Origin: an uncultured Haemophilus sp.
Lineage (GTDB): Bacteria > Pseudomonadota > Gammaproteobacteria > Enterobacterales > Pasteurellaceae
Length of the DNA: 11,192 bases
Direction: 5' to 3'
Assembly: GCA_959600045.1 (NCBI GenBank)
Contig: CAUGKJ010000018.1
Coordinates: 1 to 11,192, forward strand
The notes under the pieces were generated by a model that saw nothing but the letters and a program-made list of their open reading frames with translations, ran no database searches and was not told where the DNA came from. Below are positions 6,724-11,192 of this stretch, one piece after another. A program made the translations under genes and the position numbers. Each line of letters opens with the position of its first letter. The stretch's first letter is position 1.

Positions 6724-7059
6724 TTATTCGCCAGAATAATCTTCGCCGCCAGAAGCCGCTTCGCTCACATCACCTGATAAGGTGTAAACACGTTTTGTTG
6801 TGTTAATGCGAGTACGATATTTATTCCAGGTTTTTTCGAAGAAAGTTTCCGGTGCACGTTCACCACGGCAAAAAGCAACAAATTCTTTTTCTTCTTTTGT
6901 CGCTGGCTTGCGTTCGCCTGAATCTAATGCTTTAAACGCTTGACCATATTGCTCTAATACTTGGGATTCTTTGATTGTATAATCACCATGACGGGAAAAT
7001 CCGCGTGGGTAGTTTTTGTCGTCAAAAAAACGACGAGTAACACTGAAACTAGCAGCCAT
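6724..7059 (-). CDS. maoP: Macrodomain Ori organization protein MaoP (YifE, DUF413)
   Basis: This small soluble protein of 111 residues closely matches E. coli MaoP/YifE (112 residues). Shared segments include the [18 protein letters not shown] region near the N-terminus, the TIKE..LE..G block, FVAFCRGER, a W-x-KY-x-TRI segment, and a C-terminal VYTLSG followed by an acidic tail. In E. coli MaoP acts with the site maoS to constrain DNA mobility in the Ori macrodomain; the role here is inferred. I chose the ATG at 7059 (MAASFS) because it aligns with the E. coli start and has AGAGAG six bases upstream. An in-frame ATG two codons earlier, at 7065, is possible. No terminator separates it from dsbA, so it is probably co-transcribed with it. 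Confidence 0.9.
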   Translation of the reverse strand: MAASFSVTRRFFDDKNYPRGFSRHGDYTIKESQVLEQYGQAFKALDSGERKPATKEEKEFVAFCRGERAPETFFEKTWNKYRTRINTTKRVYTLSGDVSEAASGGEDYSGE

Positions 7060-7112
7060 AATCATCTCTCTTCTTTATATTTAAAAACGGCAGGCATTAA
7101 ACCAATTTTTTT

Positions 7113-7718
7113 TTATTTTTGCAATAAACCTTTCACGGTTTCTACATAATCTTTGACAAAATCATCGTAATTTAAGCCTTCAGGGTTTACACGATATTTG
7201 CCATTTACATAGAAATCAGGTACGCCATGTACTTTAAACTGCTCAGCCGCATTCACTTGTTTATTCACTAAACCGTTTACAGCAAAGCTGTTGATGTTGT
7301 TATCAAATTGTTCTGCAGTCACACCGTTATCAATGAAGATTTTACGAATATCGTCCATTGAGCTTAATTTATCTTGCTGTGCCGCTTCGAATAAAGGCGC
7401 TTTCACTTTGCTTTCTGCACCAAGTGCCATCGCTAATGCCCATGCACGAGTGAGATTTTCAGATTGACGACCTAAGAAGTTAACGTGATATTGTTTAAAT
7501 TCAGTGCCTTTTGGTAAGCTTTCTGCAACTTGTTTTGGAATGTGGTATTCCATTTCAAAGGCATAGCAATGCGGGCAGTAGAAAGAGAAAAATTCAATCA
7601 CTTCAGGCTGTGCAGAAGCGGTTTGACCCACTTGAACGTATTGTTTACCTTCTTCTAGATTAGCTGCGAATGCGTTAAATGAAAATAAAGCACTGAGTAA
7701 AAATAAAAATTTTTTCAT
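7113..7718 (-). CDS. dsbA: Periplasmic thiol:disulfide oxidoreductase DsbA
   Basis: DsbA donates disulfide bonds to proteins entering the periplasm and is reoxidised by DsbB. The 201-residue precursor has a classic signal peptide (MKK, a hydrophobic core to about residue 15, probable cleavage after AFA at 18). The thioredoxin active site is C48-P-H-C51 in FFSFYCPHCY, and the cis-proline loop is GVPDFYVNG (P167). Helical-insert residues such as NLTRAWALAMALG are typical of DsbA rather than DsbC or DsbG. AAGGA overlaps the yihD stop codon and lies seven bases before the ATG, so the genes are coupled. In Haemophilus, DsbA (Por) is known to be needed for competence, because transformation proteins carry disulfides. 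The gene is intact. Confidence 0.97.
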   Translation of the reverse strand: MKKFLFLLSALFSFNAFAANLEEGKQYVQVGQTASAQPEVIEFFSFYCPHCYAFEMEYHIPKQVAESLPKGTEFKQYHVNFLGRQSENLTRAWALAMALGAESKVKAPLFEAAQQDKLSSMDDIRKIFIDNGVTAEQFDNNINSFAVNGLVNKQVNAAEQFKVHGVPDFYVNGKYRVNPEGLNYDDFVKDYVETVKGLLQK

Positions 7719-7727
7719 TTGTTTTCC

Positions 7728-7994
7728 TTATTTAATAATTCCGCGCGCTTTTAACAATGCGGTTTTAAAATCTTCTTCATAATCTTTTTTGAAGCCAGGA
7801 ATTGGCTCAAACTTATCTGTGCCATGCATTTTTAAATGATAAATAATCACTTCATCAGATAATTCTGCCACGGGCTTATCGAAACCTGCTTCATCAGCAA
7901 TTTTTTGCAAAATTTGTAACAAGCTCAGATCTGGGTCTTTAGACCAATAAGGTTGTAAAAGTTCCAATACTTCATTTAAACGCTTACATTTCAT
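7728..7994 (-). CDS. yihD: YihD family protein of unknown function (DUF1040)
   Basis: This 88-residue soluble protein matches E. coli YihD (89 residues) at both ends: [17 protein letters not shown] at the start and [16 protein letters not shown] near the C-terminus. It has no signal peptide or membrane segment. No biochemical function is established for the family. It lies nine bases upstream of dsbA, and divergent from mobA, as in E. coli. There a kinase gene (srkA/yihE) sits between yihD and dsbA; it is missing here. AGGA lies seven bases before the start. Confidence 0.93.
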   Translation of the reverse strand: MKCKRLNEVLELLQPYWSKDPDLSLLQILQKIADEAGFDKPVAELSDEVIIYHLKMHGTDKFEPIPGFKKDYEEDFKTALLKARGIIK

Positions 7995-8030
7995 TGCTAT
8001 TTCCTTTTAAATGGAGAAAAATAAGGCTAG

Positions 8031-8036
8031 ATCATA
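8031..8036 (-). promoter_or_regulatory. Probable -10 element for yihD-dsbA-maoP
   Basis: On the - strand TATGAT matches five of six -10 bases and would start transcription about 30 bases before yihD. No good -35 element lies at the normal distance, so activation by a regulator or a weak basal promoter is possible. Confidence 0.3.
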
Positions 8037-8060
8037 CTTCAAATAAGGCAATAAGAAAAC

Positions 8061-8627
8061 ATGGAATACACAATAAGTGCGGTTATTTTAGCGGGTGGAA
8101 AAGCACGGAGAATGAATGGGGCGGATAAAGGCTTGCAGCTTTTACAAAATAAACCATTAATTAGCCATGTGATTGAACGCTTACAACCTCAAATGATTGA
8201 TATTTTAATTAATGCTAATCGCCATCATACGGAATATGCACAATGGGGTTTTCCCGTATTTTCAGATGAATTGCCTGATTTTCAGGGGCCGTTGAGCGGT
8301 ATGTTAACAGCACTCGAAAAAGCTAAAACGGATTTTGTACTTTTTGTGCCTTGTGATAGTCCGTATTTTCCACAAAACTTATTAGAAAAACTAAAAAGTG
8401 CGGTTAAAAATGACCGCACTTTAATGGCTTATGCAAAAGATAAAGAGCGTGAACACCCAACATTTTGTTTGATGTCCGTTCAGCTTAAAGAGAAGTTACG
8501 TGCTTATTTAAACGAGGGCGAACGTCGTTTATTACAATTTATGAACAAAAATGGCGCGGTTGCTGTCCAATTTGACGAACAAGAGGGACGATTTGTAAAT
8601 TTTAATACCTTAGAAGATTTACAATAA
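8061..8627 (+). CDS. mobA: Molybdenum cofactor guanylyltransferase MobA
   Basis: MobA transfers GMP from GTP to molybdopterin to make the Mo-bis-MGD cofactor used by enzymes such as nitrate and DMSO reductases. The 188-residue protein shows the nucleotidyltransferase signature LAGGKARRMNGADKG (10-24), the GPLSGM segment (76-81), the Mg-binding aspartate in FVPCDSP (D99), and the C-terminal FVNFNTLEDL. The ATG at 8061 places the glycine-rich loop at the expected distance; only a weak ribosome binding site precedes it. The gene is divergent from yihD as in E. coli, but no mobB follows. Three exact uptake signals lie inside it, two of them facing each other as a hairpin. Confidence 0.96.
   Translation: MEYTISAVILAGGKARRMNGADKGLQLLQNKPLISHVIERLQPQMIDILINANRHHTEYAQWGFPVFSDELPDFQGPLSGMLTALEKAKTDFVLFVPCDSPYFPQNLLEKLKSAVKNDRTLMAYAKDKEREHPTFCLMSVQLKEKLRAYLNEGERRLLQFMNKNGAVAVQFDEQEGRFVNFNTLEDLQ
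8075..8083 (+). repeat. DNA uptake signal at the start of mobA
   Basis: Exact AAGTGCGGT core, encoding part of Ile-Ser-Ala-Val at residues 5-8 of MobA. Confidence 0.9.
8395..8422. repeat. Inverted pair of DNA uptake signals inside mobA
   Basis: AAGTGCGGT (8396-8404) and ACCGCACTT (8413-8421) form a 10-bp stem (8395-8404 with 8413-8422) and an 8-base loop within codons 111-121 of mobA. On the - strand the stem is followed by TTT then AG and more Ts, giving the shape of a terminator for antisense transcription. On the + strand no T-tract follows, so mobA itself should be read through. Confidence 0.88.
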
Positions 8628-8641
8628 ATTATTTGTTTAAC

Positions 8642-8670
8642 CTTGAATTTTGTAAAAAATTCTCCATTAT
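8642..8670 (+). promoter_or_regulatory. Sigma32 (heat-shock) type promoter of htpX
   Basis: CTTGAA (8642-8647) is followed after 14 bases by CTCCATTAT (8662-8670). The sigma32 pattern is CTTGAA, 13-15 bases, CCCCAT-T, so only one key base differs. Transcription would start near 8677, about 32 bases before the chosen htpX start. The same DNA can also be read as a weak sigma70 promoter, TTGAAT-16-CATTAT. Confidence 0.6.
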
Positions 8671-8695
8671 TACAGTGTTTACTTTCTATTTTATT

Positions 8696-8700
8696 GAGGA
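8696..8700 (+). promoter_or_regulatory. htpX: Ribosome binding site fixing the htpX start
   Basis: GAGGA lies eight bases before the ATG at 8709. An in-frame ATG at 8643 has no such site and overlaps the -35 element of the promoter. Confidence 0.75.
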
Positions 8701-8708
8701 ACTTTATT

Positions 8709-9557
8709 ATGATGCGAATCCTTTTATTTTTAGCCACTAACTTTGCTGTGATGCTTGTGTTAGGGATTATTTTAAATGTGACCGGTATTGCAGGAAATAG
8801 TACAGGTGGCATTTTAATTATGGCAATGCTTTTTGGTTTTGCTGGATCATTGATTTCATTATTCTTATCAAAAACCATGGCATTGCGCTCTGTGGGTGCG
8901 GAGGTAATTACCGAACCTCGTAATCAAGCGGAACGTTGGTTAGTGGAAACTGTACGTCGTCAAGCACAACAAGCAGGCATCCCAATGCCTGATGTCGCGA
9001 TTTATTATTCTAATGATGCGAATGCTTTTGCTACGGGGGCAACGAAAAACAATTCTTTAGTGGCGATTAGTACAGGCTTATTAAACTCTATGACGGAAGA
9101 AGAAGCAGAAGCGGTACTGGCTCATGAGGTCTCACACATCGCGAACGGTGATATGGTGACAATGACTTTATTACAGGGCGTATTGAATACCTTCGTGATT
9201 TTCTTATCTCGTGTGATCGCCAATGTGGTAGCAAGTTCTCGTAATGGCGATGAAGAAAGTCGTAGTTCAGGCATTTACTTCTTAGTCTCAATGGTGTTAG
9301 AAATCTTGTTTGGTATTTTAGCGAGCATTATCGCGATGTGGTTCTCACGCTATCGCGAATACCGAGCAGATGCAGGTTCTGCACAGCTTGTTGGAAAAGA
9401 AAAAATGATTGCGGCATTGCAACGTTTACAACAAATTCATGAGCCGCAAGAGATGGAAGGTTCACTTAATGCCTTTATGATTAACGGCAAACGTAGCGAA
9501 CTTTTTATGAGCCATCCTCCACTTGAAAAACGTATCGAAGCATTACGTAGTTTATAA
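8709..9557 (+). CDS. htpX: Membrane zinc metalloprotease HtpX
   Basis: HtpX is an M48-family inner-membrane protease that, with FtsH, degrades misfolded membrane proteins under heat or envelope stress. The 282 residues start [11 protein letters not shown], as in E. coli. They contain two N-terminal membrane helices (about 4-23 and 34-54), the zinc/catalytic motif HEVSH (H139, E140, H143) in [13 protein letters not shown], two further hydrophobic segments (about 155-176 and 187-212), and the third zinc ligand glutamate in SRYREYRAD (E217). A C-terminal [13 protein letters not shown] completes the family pattern. The start at 8709 is supported by GAGGA and by the homologue; the frame is open to 8643, but that would place coding sequence over the promoter. 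The preceding sigma32-like promoter fits its heat-shock role. It is probably a single-gene unit. Confidence 0.96.
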   Translation: MMRILLFLATNFAVMLVLGIILNVTGIAGNSTGGILIMAMLFGFAGSLISLFLSKTMALRSVGAEVITEPRNQAERWLVETVRRQAQQAGIPMPDVAIYYSNDANAFATGATKNNSLVAISTGLLNSMTEEEAEAVLAHEVSHIANGDMVTMTLLQGVLNTFVIFLSRVIANVVASSRNGDEESRSSGIYFLVSMVLEILFGILASIIAMWFSRYREYRADAGSAQLVGKEKMIAALQRLQQIHEPQEMEGSLNAFMINGKRSELFMSHPPLEKRIEALRSL

Positions 9558-9570
9558 AAGATAAAAAAAT

Positions 9571-9601
9571 AAAGGGCTAAATGTAATATTTAGCCCTTTT
9601 T
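9571..9601. terminator. Bidirectional terminator between htpX and pepD
   Basis: GGGCTAAAT (9574-9582) pairs perfectly with ATTTAGCCC (9588-9596) around a 5-base loop. TTTTT follows (9597-9601) and an A-run precedes it, so it can serve htpX on the + strand and pepD on the - strand. Confidence 0.9.
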
Positions 9602-9610
9602 ATTTGTATA

Positions 9611-11059
9611 TTATTTAATATCCGCTAAGACTTTAGTGAGTAATTCCCAGTAAGTTTGTACTGTTGAAATTTGGACTTTTTCATCAGGTGAATGCGCGTT
9701 GCGAATCGTTGGGCCCACAGAGATCATATCAATATTTGGATAATGTTCTTTTAATAAGCCACATTCAAGCCCCGCGTGAATCACTTTAATCTCAGGTTCT
9801 TTGCCAAGCACTTCTGCATAATGTTTTTTCATTAATGTCAAAATTGCGGTGTCATTTACTGGTTTCCAACCTGGGTAAGAACCTGAAAATTCAACTGTTG
9901 CCCCCGTGAGTTTGGCGAGTGATGTTAAGGTTTCTCCTACATACTCTTTACCACTTTCAATAAGCGAACGAATAAGAATCGTACCTTTGATTTTATCTTC
10001 AAGGGTTTTTAATACACCAATACTTAACGAGCTCTCCACGACATTTTTGATTACATCACTGTTGCGGATTACGCCATTTGGTAAGACGTTCAGCAAATTA
10101 ATCACTTTTTTGGTGGTTTCAAGCGTGAAGGTTTGTTGTGGATTTTCAACTTGCTCAGCGGTTAAGGTTAAGTTAGGTTCAGCAATAGCGAGCTCTTCTT
10201 TCAATAAAACTTCAAAATTTTTAACCGCACTTTTTACGCTTTCTACATCATGATTGAAGCAAATGGTTGCAGCGGCTTCACGTGGAATCGCATTACGAAT
10301 TGATCCACCACGAATTTCAGCAAGGGCGAAGTGCGGTTGATTTTGTGAGAGTTTTGCCAATAAACGCGCCAATACTTTAATTGCATTCGCGCGTGTGGTG
10401 TGAATATCACAACCAGAGTGACCGCCACGTAAACCTTTTAAGTTAATTTGCAAAGTGTGGTTGAATGAATTGGTTTCACGGTGAACAGGTAGCTCAACAT
10501 TAGCATTCACACCACCAGCACAACCAATATAGATTTCACCGATTTCTTCGGTATCGGTATTAATTAAGATTTCTGATTTTAACCAGTTACGACGAAGGTG
10601 TACGGCACCATCCATGCCGGTTTCTTCAGTCATGGTGAGTAACACTTCAAGTGGTGGATGTGCAATATCGGTACTTTCTAATACCGCTAAGGTCGAGGCT
10701 AAGCCGATACCGTTATCCGCGCCAAGTGTGGTACCTTGTGCTTTCACCCAATCCCCATCAATATAAGGGCGAATTGGGTCTTGAGCGAAGTTATGTGGAT
10801 TGCCTTCATTCGCTTGCGGAACCATATCTAAATGTGCTTGTAACACAACAGGTTGGCTGTTTTCCATTCCTGCTGTGGCTGGTTTACGGATTAATACATT
10901 ACCGGCTTCATCACGCTCGGCAAAAAATTGTTTTTCTTTCGCCCAGTTAACAATAAAGGTCGCGAGCGCATCTTCATGATGTGAAGGATGTGGTATCGCA
11001 CAAATTTGATCAAACCATTTCCAAAGTAATTGCGGTTGTAATGTGGTAATTTCTGACAT
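9611..11059 (-). CDS. pepD: Aminoacyl-histidine dipeptidase PepD (peptidase D, carnosinase-like)
   Basis: This 482-residue cytoplasmic zinc dipeptidase of family M20 (M20C) hydrolyses Xaa-His dipeptides such as carnosine and other unblocked dipeptides. The di-zinc site and catalytic residues are visible in order: LQAHLDMVP (H76, D78), [10 protein letters not shown] (D115), [10 protein letters not shown] (E145, E146), INTDTEE (D169) and [11 protein letters not shown] (H456). The dimerisation-domain segment [11 protein letters not shown] (210-220) is present. Length is close to that of E. coli PepD (485). AGGAG lies on the - strand at 11070-11066, six bases before the ATG. It is a single-gene unit between a shared terminator and the divergent gene at the right edge. 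Two uptake signals lie inside it. Confidence 0.97.
   Translation of the reverse strand: MSEITTLQPQLLWKWFDQICAIPHPSHHEDALATFIVNWAKEKQFFAERDEAGNVLIRKPATAGMENSQPVVLQAHLDMVPQANEGNPHNFAQDPIRPYIDGDWVKAQGTTLGADNGIGLASTLAVLESTDIAHPPLEVLLTMTEETGMDGAVHLRRNWLKSEILINTDTEEIGEIYIGCAGGVNANVELPVHRETNSFNHTLQINLKGLRGGHSGCDIHTTRANAIKVLARLLAKLSQNQPHFALAEIRGGSIRNAIPREAAATICFNHDVESVKSAVKNFEVLLKEELAIAEPNLTLTAEQVENPQQTFTLETTKKVINLLNVLPNGVIRNSDVIKNVVESSLSIGVLKTLEDKIKGTILIRSLIESGKEYVGETLTSLAKLTGATVEFSGSYPGWKPVNDTAILTLMKKHYAEVLGKEPEIKVIHAGLECGLLKEHYPNIDMISVGPTIRNAHSPDEKVQISTVQTYWELLTKVLADIK
10224..10232 (-). repeat. DNA uptake signal inside pepD
   Basis: Exact ACCGCACTT (complement of AAGTGCGGT). In the pepD frame it encodes part of Lys-Ser-Ala-Val-Lys, the same five residues produced by the signal at 8396 in mobA. 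Confidence 0.9.
10329..10337 (+). repeat. DNA uptake signal inside pepD
   Basis: Exact AAGTGCGGT core. Its complement contributes to Gln-Pro-His-Phe-Ala in PepD. Confidence 0.9.
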
Positions 11060-11095
11060 AATGAACTCCTTTTTTTCATTAAAATTTTTGCGGAA

Positions 11096-11125
11096 ATCAT
11101 AGCATAAAACGCCATTTCGGGTTAA
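11096..11125 (-). promoter_or_regulatory. Extended -10 promoter of pepD
   Basis: On the - strand TATGAT (11101-11096) is preceded by TGC, forming an extended -10, and lies 18 bases after TTAACC, a four-of-six match to the -35 consensus. The predicted leader is about 30 bases. No convincing promoter for the divergent gene could be picked out of the same 112-base gap. Confidence 0.5.
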
Positions 11126-11171
11126 AATTCTGCAATTTTTTTATTTAGCGACAAAGTTTAAGGTATTTGTT

Positions 11172-11192
11172 ATGAGCGAAAAATATGTTGTA
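11172..11192 (+). CDS. gpt: Start of probable xanthine-guanine phosphoribosyltransferase, cut by window end
   Basis: Only seven codons, MSEKYVV, are present. They match the N-terminus of Gpt, which begins MSEKYVVTWDM in Pasteurellaceae/E. coli-type enzymes, from memory. Gpt salvages guanine and xanthine to GMP and XMP. AAGG (11160-11163) lies eight bases before the ATG. Divergent arrangement with pepD is also the order I recall in enterobacteria and Haemophilus. The call rests on very little sequence. Confidence 0.65.

Noticed and set aside
7066-7112. Separate promoter for maoP after dsbA
   Set aside because: The best pair (TTGGTT and TAAATA) matches only three of six bases in each hexamer, so co-transcription with dsbA is the simpler reading.
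8643-8708. A longer htpX reading frame starting at 8643
   Set aside because: The extra 22 residues have no match to the HtpX N-terminus I know, lack a ribosome site, and overlap the promoter. The ATG at 8709 has GAGGA at the right spacing.
10651-10950. A 99-codon + strand open frame opposite pepD
   Set aside because: It is the complement of conserved metal-binding parts of PepD and shows no independent evidence of being coding.
11126-11171. Promoter for the gene at the right edge (gpt)
   Set aside because: No pair of hexamers at acceptable spacing was better than chance in this very AT-rich stretch.

Overview
The window is a gap-free stretch of chromosome from a Pasteurellaceae bacterium, almost certainly of the Haemophilus (Hin-type) lineage. 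The 9-base DNA uptake signal AAGTGCGGT or its complement occurs nine times in 11.2 kb. The DNA is AT-rich, and every confident gene has a clear homologue in gammaproteobacteria such as E. coli. I cannot fix the species. Having the ornithine decarboxylase locus fits the ornithine-positive Haemophilus biotypes. No mobile element, CRISPR array, tRNA or rRNA was seen.

Positions 1-4283 (+ strand) hold an ornithine/putrescine module: a sigma70-like promoter with a possible CRP site, the arrest-type leader peptide gene speFL, a long leader with two perfect hairpins, speF (inducible ornithine decarboxylase), an intergenic region with two more hairpins, potE (putrescine/ornithine antiporter) and a terminator. 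SpeF consumes a cytosolic proton to make putrescine and PotE exchanges it for ornithine, giving acid resistance and polyamine supply. The leader is expected to sense ornithine. Its core matches E. coli SpeFL, but it is longer at the C-terminus, and a 14-bp hairpin swallows its stop codon.

Positions 4305-7994 (- strand) hold two housekeeping groups read right to left. The upstream group is yihD-dsbA-maoP, ending in a terminator at about 6682-6715. The next is trmA-rsmJ-rseC, with overlapping genes and its own likely promoter, ending at a bidirectional terminator shared with potE. They cover tRNA T54 methylation, 16S rRNA G1516 methylation, an Fe-S/SoxR-related membrane protein, periplasmic disulfide formation and chromosome macrodomain organisation.

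Positions 8061-9601 (+ strand) hold mobA, divergent from yihD as in E. coli, then htpX preceded by a good sigma32-type promoter, ending in a strong bidirectional terminator. Positions 9611-11059 (- strand) are pepD. At the right edge the first seven codons of a divergent gene, probably gpt, run off the window.

The most interesting part is the speF leader. Secondary points are the inverted uptake-signal pairs that look like terminators for antisense transcription (one inside mobA), the heat-shock promoter of htpX, and rseC sitting in an rRNA/tRNA methylase operon rather than beside rpoE.
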